From JBNKHG01 sp050290225 (lineage in GTDB: Bacteria; Pseudomonadota; Gammaproteobacteria; Pseudomonadales; Cellvibrionaceae): DNA of 64,000 nucleotides. This document shows positions 1 through 7,707 of this stretch, piece after piece. The position numbers and the translations under genes are program-made. The DNA lies in NCBI GenBank assembly GCA_050290225.1, contig JBNKHG010000070.1, positions 1-64,000 of the forward strand. The letters are read 5' to 3'. The notes beneath the pieces were generated by a model. That model ran no database searches. It saw nothing but the letters and a program-made list of their open reading frames with translations, and had not been told where the DNA came from. How positions within the stretch are numbered: the first letter of the stretch is position 1; each line of letters starts with the position of its first letter.

Positions 1-108
1 TTCGAGAATAAAGGTCGAGCGATCGATGTGTAGCACCTTGGCGGCTTTCGTTAACAGGGCCTGTTGTGCTGGCTCCACTCGCATATTAATAGGGGCTGTT
101 TTGGCCAT
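1..108 (-). CDS. DUF1778 (TacA-type) antitoxin, N-terminal part, runs off window
   Basis: Read on the minus strand from ATG at 108, the peptide starts MAKTAPINMRVEPAQQALL and continues KAAKVLHIDRSTFILE before the window ends. The 'RVEP..QALL.KAA..L..DRSTFI' pattern is the ribbon-helix-helix start of DUF1778 antitoxins, which neutralise GNAT-fold TacT toxins and bind their own promoter as dimers. About 36 of the usual ~90 residues are visible; the toxin gene would lie before position 1. The A/T-rich palindrome at 137-158 lies just upstream and suits autorepression. Family call is firm for so short a piece; function is inferred from the family. Confidence 0.7.
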   Translation of the reverse strand, partial: MAKTAPINMRVEPAQQALLTKAAKVLHIDRSTFILE

Positions 109-136
109 AATGGCACACCTCGCATGTATATCAATC

Positions 137-158
137 AGCTACACACTATAGTATAGCT
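137..158. promoter_or_regulatory. Imperfect palindrome upstream of the DUF1778 gene, candidate operator
   Basis: The 22-bp block has the symmetric pattern AGCTAnAC..TA..GTnTAGCT and is centred about 40 bp upstream of the antitoxin start. RHH antitoxins usually bind such short inverted repeats over their own promoter. Binding is inferred, not shown. Confidence 0.4.
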
Positions 159-366
159 AATGGATACACACAACCCCTCAGCCAAGGATATTTTCTCGAT
201 CAGCTTGCCTTAAGCTGCGGCAACTTAGGGGATGAGAAAGCTGGGTTCAAAGTGCGTAAATATTGCGTATTTCATAGTGATGCATTACGCATCATAACGG
301 TAAATCGCTGTGGGCATTCGACAAAATTTGCTTAAATTTCAATGAGTTAGGAACTAAATCCCAAAA

Positions 367-410
367 TCATAATGCTGGGGCCGGCGGTTCAAGCCCGCCC
401 CTAGCTACCA
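367..410 (+). other. 3' half of a tRNA with CAU anticodon; probable phage/island attachment site
   Basis: From the anticodon loop onward every tRNA element fits: loop TCATAA (anticodon CAT at 368-370), stem strand TGCTG, five-base variable region, T stem GGCGG/CCGCC around T-loop TTCAAGC, a 7-nt acceptor strand CCTAGCT, discriminator A and encoded CCA at 408-410. No 5' half is present upstream. A tRNA 3' half next to an integrase gene is the usual scar of site-specific integration, where the element restores the tRNA end. The intact tRNA (Met or Ile2) should be at the other end of the element. Confidence 0.7.
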
Positions 411-421
411 TAATTGATAAA

Positions 422-454
422 GGCTAGCGCGTTAACGACCGCTAGCCTCTTTTA
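422..454 (+). terminator. Rho-independent terminator after the tRNA-half / integrase end
   Basis: GGCTAGCG (422-429) pairs with CGCTAGCC (440-447) and is followed by a T-rich tail. It terminates plus-strand transcripts and overlaps the last codons of the integrase relic on the other strand. Confidence 0.6.
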
Positions 455-687
455 TTGACTTTCCACTTTCTTTCCACATTAACAGGCGAAAGGCCGACAA
501 CCTGTCGCATATAGTCCGGCGCCAAGTGCGCATACCGCATAGTCACTTTCAAATCCGAATGGCCCAGGACCTTTTGCAAGGTCAAAATATTGCCCCCGTT
601 CATCATAAAGTGGCTGGCAAACGTATGCCGTAGCACGTGGGTCAACTGCCCTTCAGGAAGCACCAAAGCGGACCGCTCAGGAATTCC
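442..687 (-). pseudogene. P2-like phage integrase, C-terminal catalytic fragment
   Basis: The minus frame carries the end of a tyrosine recombinase. It contains the box II signature LTHVLRHTFASHF and the VLGHSDLKVTMRYAHLAP segment that holds the conserved HxxR, the second His and the nucleophilic Tyr of P2-type integrases. The frame stays open up to 687 (residues PERSALVLPEGQ), where the palindromic element 688-829 begins. The N-terminal core-binding and arm-binding domains are missing. Its place beside a tRNA half fits an ancient prophage or island end. Inactive by truncation. Confidence 0.85.
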
Positions 688-829
688 GGGGGACAGTTTA
701 CTTAATTCCGTATTTTGAGAACATTGAAAAGTCCATGAGTATTGAAGCTGACTTGTGGTGATCAGACTTGGGTAGGGAGATGAGATCGCTTGTTGGCTGG
801 ATTACTGTGAATAAAGTAAACTGTCCCCC
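688..829. repeat. 142-bp MITE/REP-like element with inverted termini
   Basis: The left end GGGGGACAGTTTACTT (688-703) is the exact complement of the right end AAGTAAACTGTCCCCC (814-829), and similarity continues a few bases inward. No coding frame lies between. It interrupts the integrase. The same right-end sequence recurs at 3664-3684. Such short TIR elements are mobilised in trans or are REP-type palindromes; no transposase of its own is visible. Confidence 0.75.
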
Positions 830-914
830 CTAATTCATGTCTACTTTTCGTGGGTAACATCGATCGTGGGTAACACGAGCTCCTCATTACCTTCAAATAT
901 AAAAAGGGGGTTTC

Positions 915-1253
915 ATGGAATTCAAGGATTTATACGGGATATGGAAAATCAAAGATGACTTTTCTAAATCCATGTCAGATAAATGCAAAGATACCAAATA
1001 TGAGGTATCACCAGACAATCTAAAGATATATTCAGGGAAACAAGTCGTAAATATAAAATGTAAAATTGCAAAAAAACATAATGACTTCCTATTTCTAGTC
1101 GTCGAAGTAAAAGTTAATGATGAGCCAAATTACCAAGGAGTTTCTCCTGAAGCATCAAGGGCTAAATATGAGACGCCACAAATCTGGCGCCAATCTGGGA
1201 GAAATATTCATATTGTTGCTCCCAAAAAAGTTATCGTGCTTGAAAAGCTATAA
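915..1253 (+). CDS. Hypothetical cassette protein, 112 aa
   Basis: Starts at ATG 915 behind a strong AAGGGGG ribosome binding site. The product is soluble, lysine-rich and A+T-rich in codon use, with no signal peptide or membrane segment and no motif I recognise. It begins MEFKDLYGIWKIKDDFSKSM, and the 'GIWKI' start is reminiscent of small beta-sheet stress proteins, but that is not an assignment. It is followed within 10 bp by an attC-like block (1260-1346), so it is probably an integron cassette gene. Confidence 0.6.
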   Translation: MEFKDLYGIWKIKDDFSKSMSDKCKDTKYEVSPDNLKIYSGKQVVNIKCKIAKKHNDFLFLVVEVKVNDEPNYQGVSPEASRAKYETPQIWRQSGRNIHIVAPKKVIVLEKL

Positions 1254-1259
1254 TAAGTT

Positions 1260-1346
1260 AATTAACATCGCGCGCGAAGAACACGCGCCCGATAGTCAAA
1301 ACGCCGCTTCACTCTGTTTGGCCTACGGGTTATTGAAGCGTTAAAT
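1260..1346 (+). repeat. attC-like recombination site
   Basis: The block opens with AATTAAC just after the stop of the preceding gene and closes with GCGTTAAAT, whose GTTAAAT fits the GTTRRRY core site. G+C-rich inverted segments lie between. Length (87 bp) is in the attC range. The arms pair imperfectly, so the call is moderate. Confidence 0.4.
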
Positions 1347-1379
1347 GTTTTAGCCTATGTCAATACAAAAGGTCTGTCG

Positions 1380-1940
1380 ATGGAGAAACAGCTGTCGTTT
1401 TTGCGCGAGATTGATCAACTTAAAAGTGTTGTAAGAAAGTCCCCGCTAATCGACCAGTCGCGTAGAGAAAATTCAGCCGAACATTCGTGGCATTTGGCCA
1501 TGTACGCACTAATTTTATCAGGTTCATCCAATGAAGCGATAAACATTGATCGTGTTATCCGAATGTTACTAATCCACGATATAGTAGAAATTGATGCCGG
1601 AGATCATCCGATACACGAGCCCATAAATAACGATGCTCAGGAAGAGCTGGAATTACAGGCTGCAAAGCGTATATTTGGCCTGCTCCCTGAGAGACAAGGT
1701 AAAGATCTAATGGCGCTTTGGCTAGAGTTTGAAGAAGGTAAAAGTAATGACGCCGCATTTGCTAAATCTCTTGATCGAATGCAGCCCCTTATACATAATA
1801 TTGCAACTGATGGTGGTACCTGGACAGAGGCAGATGTTACTGAAACTCAAGTAAAAGCGCGTTACGGCCCCATCATCGCTGGAGGGTCACTAGAACTTTG
1901 GAATCATGCTGAAAAATTAGTTGAAAAGCACTTTAAATAA
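1380..1940 (+). CDS. HD-domain metal-dependent phosphohydrolase, YfbR/HDDC2 type
   Basis: The 186-aa product has the HD-domain metal ligands in order: H35 in AEHSWH, H66-D67 in LIHDIVEID, and D132 in LDRMQP. This spacing is that of the HD_3 group containing YfbR and human HDDC2, which remove phosphate from deoxynucleoside 5'-monophosphates. It is a compact all-helical cytoplasmic protein. It lies directly behind an attC-like block and has no operon partner, which fits a gene cassette. Substrate is inferred from the family only. Confidence 0.8.
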   Translation: MEKQLSFLREIDQLKSVVRKSPLIDQSRRENSAEHSWHLAMYALILSGSSNEAINIDRVIRMLLIHDIVEIDAGDHPIHEPINNDAQEELELQAAKRIFGLLPERQGKDLMALWLEFEEGKSNDAAFAKSLDRMQPLIHNIATDGGTWTEADVTETQVKARYGPIIAGGSLELWNHAEKLVEKHFK

Positions 1941-2045
1941 AAATACTGTCAGTGCCAAGTATCAACATTTAACAATCACAGGCAAGGGAACGCCTGCGCT
2001 TAGCTATGGCTTTCCCTGCTATAAGCAAATAAGGACATCGCAACA

Positions 2046-2536
2046 ATGGAAAAACTGATTCTGAATTCCTTTTTTTCTTCTCGGCTTGCACTTGTATAGC
2101 TTCAGAGAAACCGCCTGAGCTATGGTCATGGTTTAGGGATTTGAATAGATCAAAAGAGGCCTTTGAAATTCAAAGCTCCTATGTTCTCCAAGAGATAGGC
2201 CTAGAAAATGGGTCTAAAAATCAATATGGAATATATGGCAACGTTAAATATAATCGCATTGTTGTAGAGTGCATTGAAATTAGCCCTGCCTTTAGTAAGT
2301 TAATGCTCGCCGTTTAGCGGTGCCTTAAGTTTTGTGGGGCGTGGAAGAGAAAAATCGATAATTTTTTGTCGATAAACAATCAGAATTTTCTGGAGTGGGA
2401 AATTCGTAATATGGGAATGAAAGTTATTATCAGTGCAGGGCCGCCGTTGATTAAGTCTGAAAATCGAAAAGCAGTTTTCTACAGTCTGGTTATAACGTTA
2501 CCGATAAACCGCCATAGGAGGCAACAAGAAAAATGA
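2046..2536 (+). pseudogene. Broken lipoprotein gene (frameshift in T-run plus in-frame TAG)
   Basis: ATG 2046 opens MEKLILNSFF; after a run of seven T at ~2070 the reading frame must change to continue FFSACTCIASEKPPELW, which supplies a lipobox-like SAC and a mature domain (SWFRDLNRSKEAFEIQ). The second frame meets TAG at 2315-2317, yet the same frame stays open to TGA at 2534-2536, overlapping the next gene's ATG by the coupled ATGA. That coupling argues that the whole 2046-2536 stretch was once one gene of ~160 codons. Family not recognised. Confidence 0.55.
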
Positions 2537-3669
2537 GGATGAAAAATGTAGGTTATAGCTTCGTATTGATGTTTATACATATATCTACAGTGTGTGCCAG
2601 TTGCGACGCTATCTTATCAAATGGCATTTTCGATATAAGAGCAGACTACAGGACAAGTTCTTCCGCTAAAGGAAAAATGGATTGGTTCTGCGACACCCGG
2701 TTCGAGTCAAGCGAAAGCGTCGATTCCTTTGGCGCTAATATCGGATTTCCATTGAAAGGGCTTCCAGTTAATCTGGGGTTTGATTCAAGCCAAGAAACTT
2801 GGAAGGATTGGTACAAAAAAACGTGTCGAAGTCATCGTTCGAATACTTTCGATTATTCGGCGGTTGTTTCTCATTCTTCTACTGTGAATGCAGGCGTTTT
2901 GGAAGCTTTCAATAAATGCATTTCTAGCGATGGACTGCACGTATGGATTGAACGGGATGCCGGCCCATTGTTCAGTATAGCTGCACGCTATATTAATCCT
3001 GGGGATTTTGAACCACCCACAATTAAGGAGTTTATTCTACCTGAAAATGTTGAATGCTACTCAGAATGGAATACGCAAAAAATTGATGGTTCCACCACTA
3101 GGAATTTATGCGTACGGAGAAATCATGACGCAGTACGTATAGTTGTTAATGCGACCTCGAACCCACTTGGAGGAAACCTGACGCTTCCTGAAATTTGGTC
3201 AATTGAAAATATACCTCTGCCGCCGGCATTTTCAACAAGATATCTTTCTGATATCGCTACGCTAGCCCCTCCACAAAACATCCACGGCGGGCTTCAAAAA
3301 AATCGAGTATATTGGCAAGATAATATAAATATGGGAGGATCAGACTATCAAAAAGGTCTCGGAATGCATCCAGAAAAGGGTACGGTTTCTAGCGTGGAAT
3401 ATGAGGTGCCGGATGGTGCAGAATGGTTTAGGAGCCTAATCGGACAGGCGTGTCAGAATACTGCGGTGTCCGCCCGTGGAAATTTTAATTACCGGGTAGT
3501 GATCAATGGGGCAATCGTAAGAAAGGGTAACTTTAACGGCACGTGTAATCGTTCTCCAAAAAACATGGATCTTCCCGTCACTGGCGGGCAGGTGTTGAGA
3601 TTGGAGGTAGATGGAAACGGAACCATCCACGCTGATCATGCTACGTGGGCAAACGCACGATTTGAATAA
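2533..3669 (+). CDS. Secreted protein with C-terminal NPCBM carbohydrate-binding domain
   Basis: The 378-aa product starts with a signal peptide (MRMKNVGYSFVLMFIHIST, then VCASC). Residues ~240-378 match the NPCBM module: KGLGMHPEKG, then WFRSLIGQ, RVVINGAIV, DLPVTGGQVLRLEVDG and a terminal ADHATWANARF. NPCBM domains bind glycans, commonly on glycosidases. The middle (25-235) has several cysteines and no glycosidase signature I can place, so an enzymatic role is open. It is translationally coupled to the broken lipoprotein gene upstream. Its stop lies inside a copy of the AAGTAAACTGT repeat end. Confidence 0.75.
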   Translation: MRMKNVGYSFVLMFIHISTVCASCDAILSNGIFDIRADYRTSSSAKGKMDWFCDTRFESSESVDSFGANIGFPLKGLPVNLGFDSSQETWKDWYKKTCRSHRSNTFDYSAVVSHSSTVNAGVLEAFNKCISSDGLHVWIERDAGPLFSIAARYINPGDFEPPTIKEFILPENVECYSEWNTQKIDGSTTRNLCVRRNHDAVRIVVNATSNPLGGNLTLPEIWSIENIPLPPAFSTRYLSDIATLAPPQNIHGGLQKNRVYWQDNINMGGSDYQKGLGMHPEKGTVSSVEYEVPDGAEWFRSLIGQACQNTAVSARGNFNYRVVINGAIVRKGNFNGTCNRSPKNMDLPVTGGQVLRLEVDGNGTIHADHATWANARFE

Positions 3670-3684
3670 AGTAAACTGTTCCCT
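3664..3684 (+). repeat. Solo copy of the 688-829 element's right end
   Basis: GAATAAAGTAAACTGTTCCC here matches the right terminus at 809-828 apart from one inserted/changed base near the end. No left terminus is close by, so it is a solo remnant or an insertion boundary. It contains the stop codon of the NPCBM gene. Confidence 0.5.
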
Positions 3685-3824
3685 GATTTCAGTCCCTGAG
3701 TTGAAATGATCAACTGGATCGGTGAACTCTCCGATGATGATCTGAATTATGTTCTCAGCTATTTTCCAACACTTCGCGGCTCCAAAAATAGCCGCAATGC
3801 TCAGCGACTAACCAAGGAGAGATC

Positions 3825-4409
3825 GTGTATATACCCAAACATTTTGAGATCACTGATAAAGAAGAAATCTTCTCGTTTATAGAGGAGAACGCCTTCGGAC
3901 AGCTTATTTCCAATGTGGGCGGTAGGCTTTTCACAACTCATCTACCTTTTTTGGTTTCAGAGGATAAAACTAAATTACTTGGCCATCTAGCCGTTCAAAA
4001 TCCACAGAAAGATGAATTGGAGGGCCAGGAAGTTCTTGTCACTTTCGAGGGGCCTCATGAGTACATTTCTCCGACTTGGTATGCTTCGCCAGGCGTACCT
4101 ACGTGGAACTATCAGTCGGTTCATATTTATGGTGATACAACTATTATCAGTAACCCAGCTGAAATCCGATTGGTGGTAGACAGTCTTTCGCATAAATACG
4201 AATCATCAAATGAGAAGCCGTGGAAACCTGAATATAAAGATTCCATGCTAGGTGCAATCGTTGCCTTTGAGGTCGAAATTACCGAGGTTCAGTGTCAATA
4301 TAAATTATGCCAAAATTGGCCGCCTCGAGATCGTAAGCAGGTCATGGAAAATCTTAAGAATAATGGTTCCACAAAGCTCGCTAAGGCAATGGAGCGAAAT
4401 GGGCTATAA
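3825..4409 (+). CDS. PaiB-type FMN-binding split-barrel protein
   Basis: GTG start at 3825 behind AAGGAG. The 194-aa product shows the PaiB pattern: N-terminal MYIPKHFEI, then FGQLIS...TTHLPFLV, LLGHLAVQNPQ, VTFEGPHEYISPTWY and VPTWNYQSVHIYG. PaiB-like proteins bind FMN in a split-barrel dimer; the Bacillus member represses sporulation and protease genes, others are small reductase-like proteins. Length is near the family norm (~200), so it appears complete. It is a solitary cassette-like gene with no visible promoter. Confidence 0.85.
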   Translation: MYIPKHFEITDKEEIFSFIEENAFGQLISNVGGRLFTTHLPFLVSEDKTKLLGHLAVQNPQKDELEGQEVLVTFEGPHEYISPTWYASPGVPTWNYQSVHIYGDTTIISNPAEIRLVVDSLSHKYESSNEKPWKPEYKDSMLGAIVAFEVEITEVQCQYKLCQNWPPRDRKQVMENLKNNGSTKLAKAMERNGL

Positions 4410-4557
4410 CCAATGAACAGAAACGAATGGCTCGCGTCGTCCAGGCCATTGAAACCCTGGAACGTAGTGCAGACAGGATTGGGCCGTTCCTAAAAAACGC
4501 CGGACCCCGAAGAGGCTAATCATCGCAAAGGAGCCGGTAGAAAAATACCAACAACAT

Positions 4558-5166
4558 ATGAACAAAGTACCAGGTATAAAAGGCTACGATAGATCGATTA
4601 ACGGCTTTATCGAGGGCACCCAAGCATTAAACTTTCATGAAGTCTGCAAAGACTTTATCGACTTCCTGCCCTCTGTCGCAGGTTGTGTCTTGGATGCTGG
4701 TACTGGTGCTGGTCAGAACGCTGCTGCGCTTGCGGAAATGGGTTACTCAGTTACGGCCGTTGAGCCTATGGCTGAATTTCTAGCTGCCGCACGTAATAAA
4801 TACTCAACTCTTCCAATAACATGGCTGAGTGGCAGCCTGCCAATGCTGGAGTGTTTGAGTTCGAAGGAGAGGCAATTCGACTTCATTCTCGCCGTCGGAG
4901 TTTGGCATCACCTTGATGAGGCTGAACGGGCGCTTGCAATGGAACGGTTTGCATCTTTACTGACCGGTGGTGGCAAATGTGCAATCTCGCTTCGAAATGG
5001 GGCCCCTGGGATGGGAACATGTGTGTACCAAACCGATGCGAATCATACGATCAAACAGGCTACGGAATGGGGGCTGAAGTGCGTTTTCCGGTTGGAAGGT
5101 CAGCCCAGCATCCTCAAGAACAAAGACGATGTAAAGTGGGCGCGTCTGGTGTTGCAGAAAAAGTAA
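4558..5166 (+). CDS. Class I SAM-dependent methyltransferase
   Basis: Motif I VLDAGTGAGQNAAALAEMG and acidic loop VEPMAEF bind S-adenosylmethionine; the post-motif FDFILAVGVWHHL and RNGAPG loops complete the Rossmann core. The 202-aa protein is a diverged relative of the one at 26516-27145 (shared FDFIL..A.VW.H and the GAPG loop). It begins ~150 bp after the PaiB-like gene and is followed by A+T-rich spacer with an attC-like end near 5245-5251. Substrate unknown; small methyltransferases are common integron cassette cargo. Confidence 0.8.
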   Translation: MNKVPGIKGYDRSINGFIEGTQALNFHEVCKDFIDFLPSVAGCVLDAGTGAGQNAAALAEMGYSVTAVEPMAEFLAAARNKYSTLPITWLSGSLPMLECLSSKERQFDFILAVGVWHHLDEAERALAMERFASLLTGGGKCAISLRNGAPGMGTCVYQTDANHTIKQATEWGLKCVFRLEGQPSILKNKDDVKWARLVLQKK

Positions 5167-5419
5167 ATAAAGTGCCTAATCAGGGGGCAACTTGACCACG
5201 TTGCGCGTAGCTTCGCTCGATGAACTAGCGCCACTTTAATGGATGTTAAAGGCATAGGAAGTTTGGATCATGGACGAGTATTTCGGGGTTTTCATTGCAG
5301 TGTGAGCGGTAGCGATTAACTTTATCTGGTTTTCTGCCAAACATTTGGCAGGTGGTACAGATTCAGTCTGATCCTGTACCGCTGTAGTGGACGATTAATT
5401 TTAAGGAGAAAGGACCCGA

Positions 5420-6160
5420 ATGCCTATATTTATACTTTCGATTTTGATTCAAGTCGCCTTTGTATTACATATTGTTAAAACAGGAAGGAGTACGACATGG
5501 ATTTGGATTGTTATTATGCTTCCTTTGGCGGGATCTATTGCCTATTTCATTTTGGAAGTACTCCCGAATATAACGAATAGTCGTGCTGGCAGAAGCGCTG
5601 GAAGGACGGTACGCTCAGTTGTAAATCCCAATAAGAATATTAAGGAGGCAGCTGAAAAGTACGCAAATTCCGATACTGTAGAAAACTCCATGCGCTTGGC
5701 AGAGGAGTGTCTTAATAAGGGGCTGTATGAAGATGCAAAAACACTTTACAAAAAGTGTTTGGTCGGTATTCGTTCTGATGAGCCTGAACTGATGGTTGGT
5801 CTTGCAAAAGCGGAATTTATGCTGGCACATTACTCGGATGCCAAGTCAATCTTGGATAAAGTAATACAGTCTAATCCTGACTATAAGAACCAGGACGCGC
5901 ATCTCCTTTATGCAAGGACTCTGGAAAACTTGAACGAGGTTTCTTCAGCTTTACATGAATATGAAGTATTGCATGGCTATTTTTCTGGTCCGGAAGCGTC
6001 GTTCTATTATGCGATGTTCCTTAAGGCGCAAAATCAAACTGAAACAGCCAATGAAATTTTGAAGGAAATTATTAGGAAGGCGAAGAAATTAGGCAAACAC
6101 TATAATTCCCTGTATAAGGATATTTTAAGGCAAGCTAAAAATGAGCTTCAAAATAGCTAA
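5420..6160 (+). CDS. Membrane-anchored TPR protein with PLDc_N-like N-terminus
   Basis: Start ATG 5420 behind AAGGAGAAAGG. Two transmembrane segments at residues 1-20 and 27-48 (FILSILIQVAFVLHIV; IWIVIMLPLAGSIAYFILEV) form the PLDc_N hairpin, followed by an Arg-rich juxtamembrane stretch. From ~75 to 245 there are tetratricopeptide-type helices (AEECLNKGLYEDAKTLYKKC, AKAEFMLAHYSDAKSILDK, HEYEVLHGYFSGPEASFYYA). TPR domains mediate protein contacts, so a cytoplasmic scaffold tethered to the inner membrane is likely. It is the immediate upstream neighbour of the M48-pilin gene, but with an attC-like spacer between. Confidence 0.75.
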   Translation: MPIFILSILIQVAFVLHIVKTGRSTTWIWIVIMLPLAGSIAYFILEVLPNITNSRAGRSAGRTVRSVVNPNKNIKEAAEKYANSDTVENSMRLAEECLNKGLYEDAKTLYKKCLVGIRSDEPELMVGLAKAEFMLAHYSDAKSILDKVIQSNPDYKNQDAHLLYARTLENLNEVSSALHEYEVLHGYFSGPEASFYYAMFLKAQNQTETANEILKEIIRKAKKLGKHYNSLYKDILRQAKNELQNS

Positions 6161-6265
6161 CGGACAAAGTACTATGCCCCAGCGGGGCTGGGGCCGGACC
6201 ACGCGTCGTTACAGCCCGCGTTGCGGGCGTATACAAAAAATATTCCCACACTTAAGGTGTCCTAA

Positions 6266-7471
6266 ATGGATTTAGTCTATAAAAATGAAAAACCGCTTTT
6301 TTTTATAGCTGCATTGCTGTCAATTATATTTTGGGTTGTACTTACCGTTGTAACATTTGGAATAGTTTTAATCTACCTGCTTCTAGGGTATCTATTTTTC
6401 TTGTTTGCACATTCTGCTTTCATATCTCATCTCAAAGGATCAGGCGTTAAGATAAGTGAAGAGCAATATCCTGATTTGTATGAGAAATTAACGCGAGGCT
6501 GCAGCAAGATAGGACTGGATGAAATTCCTGATGCTTACTTGTTAAGAACTGACTTCTTTAACGCATTAGCTACAAGATTTCTGGGTAGGCATTTTGTTGT
6601 TCTTTTCACTGATGTTGTCGATGCCCTGGAAAGTCAGCCTGGTGCAATTGATTTCTACATTGGTCACGAACTTGGCCACATACATAGAAAGCACTTGGCT
6701 TGGAGCACTTTTATTATGCCTGCATCCGTGCTTCCTGTTATAGGCACTGCTCTAAGAAGGGCTGAAGAATATACCTGTGATCGCTATGGTGTTGCATGCT
6801 GCCAGTCAGAAGATGATATTAAAGCGGCGATTGCAGCGATTGCGGCCGGAAATAGTAGATGGAAATCGATAAATGTTGACTCCTATCTCAATCAAATCGC
6901 ATCCACGAACGGGTTTTGGATGTCATTCAATGAATTAACCAGTGACTACCCGTGGCTAACGAAGCGTATGGCCACAGCCTTAGCTTTAAGTAAAGGAGAG
7001 GAGGTTAAGCACCCCAGGCGTCATGGGTTTGCTTGGCTGCTGTCTTGTTTTATACCTAGATTTGGAACGGGCGGCGCAAGTTCCCTTTTTGTTACGGTAG
7101 CGATTATAGGGATACTGGCAGCTGTTGCCATACCTGCATACCAGGACTATGTTGAGCGAGCCCGCTTTGCGTCAGCCTATTCTTCCGCAGAAATGGTAAA
7201 GGATAAGGTGACCGACTATGTTGCTAGCACCAATCAATGGCCGGAATCGATGCAGACATTGGGTTTTGAAAATGCTGAATTAGTAGATGAAGTTAATAAT
7301 ATTCAGATTGGCATATACAATAATGGCGTCGTTGGGGTAAAAGTTGGGGTAACTGAATCGGGTGATGAAAAATATATTGTACTCGAGCCTGAGGTGTCTG
7401 AAGGGAAAGTAAGCTGGAAGTGCTATGGTGAGAATGTCCTCACTAAACACTTGCCACAGCCATGCAGATAG
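6266..7471 (+). CDS. M48-family membrane zinc protease fused to a type IV pilin-like C-terminus
   Basis: Residues 12-48 form two membrane segments. The zinc site is HELGH at 134-138 with the third ligand expected at the EEYTCDRYG motif (~168), as in M48 peptidases. After residue 265 the protein enters a pilin-like helix, SSLFVTVAIIGILAAVAIP, followed by AYQDYVERARF. A short globular domain with a Cys near the C-terminus (WKCYGENVL..QPCR) follows, as in minor pilins. No prepilin peptidase glycine site sits at an N-terminus, so the helix probably acts as a third anchor. The 401-aa fusion is unusual; normal M48 proteins end after the protease domain. Confidence 0.75.
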   Translation: MDLVYKNEKPLFFIAALLSIIFWVVLTVVTFGIVLIYLLLGYLFFLFAHSAFISHLKGSGVKISEEQYPDLYEKLTRGCSKIGLDEIPDAYLLRTDFFNALATRFLGRHFVVLFTDVVDALESQPGAIDFYIGHELGHIHRKHLAWSTFIMPASVLPVIGTALRRAEEYTCDRYGVACCQSEDDIKAAIAAIAAGNSRWKSINVDSYLNQIASTNGFWMSFNELTSDYPWLTKRMATALALSKGEEVKHPRRHGFAWLLSCFIPRFGTGGASSLFVTVAIIGILAAVAIPAYQDYVERARFASAYSSAEMVKDKVTDYVASTNQWPESMQTLGFENAELVDEVNNIQIGIYNNGVVGVKVGVTESGDEKYIVLEPEVSEGKVSWKCYGENVLTKHLPQPCR

Positions 7472-7558
7472 AAATCGAAGGTAAGCGCCAGTTTCTCGAC
7501 GTACTACCCCTTATAATTCAGGGTTAGATAATAGCGGCCTCACACAACGGAGGCAATT

Positions 7559-7690
7559 ATGAATCAACCCGAATCATCCCAAACCACAATCTGGCAGCGA
7601 CACATCCACGCTCAGCGTGAATCCGGGCTAAGTAAGCAGGCATACTGCAAACAACACAGTAAGCGCCAATTATTAAGCGGCTACGCTTAA
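7559..7690 (+). pseudogene. IS66 TnpA-like fragment
   Basis: ATG 7559 behind GGAGG opens MNQPESSQTTIWQRHIHAQRESGLSKQAYCKQHS, the typical start of the IS66 accessory protein (W..H......SG.S...YC..H). The sequence is then replaced by the 52-bp hairpin and stops at 7688-7690. GTAAGCGCCA at 7481-7490 resembles an IS66 outer end. Confidence 0.6.
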
Positions 7691-7707
7691 TAATTGGCGC
7701 TTACTGT
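7656..7707. repeat. Perfect 24-bp inverted repeat with 4-base loop
   Basis: Positions 7656-7679 are the exact complement of 7684-7707 with GCTA between. The arm starts (from 7659) GTAAGCGCC, the same outer sequence as IS66-type ends (compare 7481 and 61866-61884). It looks like two element termini joined head to head after loss of everything between. It separates the TnpA fragment from the IS6-type fragment. Confidence 0.8.

Noticed and set aside
367..410. tmRNA 3' end
   Set aside because: tmRNA 5' and 3' ends pair as GGGG...CCC; here the acceptor strand CCTAGCT and a CAT anticodon loop fit a tRNA-Met/Ile2 instead.
3706..3820. Short frame MINWIGELSDDDLNYVLSYF before the PaiB-like gene
   Set aside because: It overruns the PaiB-like start in another frame and has no ribosome site; possibly a gene tail but not supportable.
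4410..4520. Frame NEQKRMARVVQAIETLERSA ending at GGC TAA after the PaiB-like gene
   Set aside because: Looks protein-like but has no start and no recognised family; too short to annotate as a gene relic.
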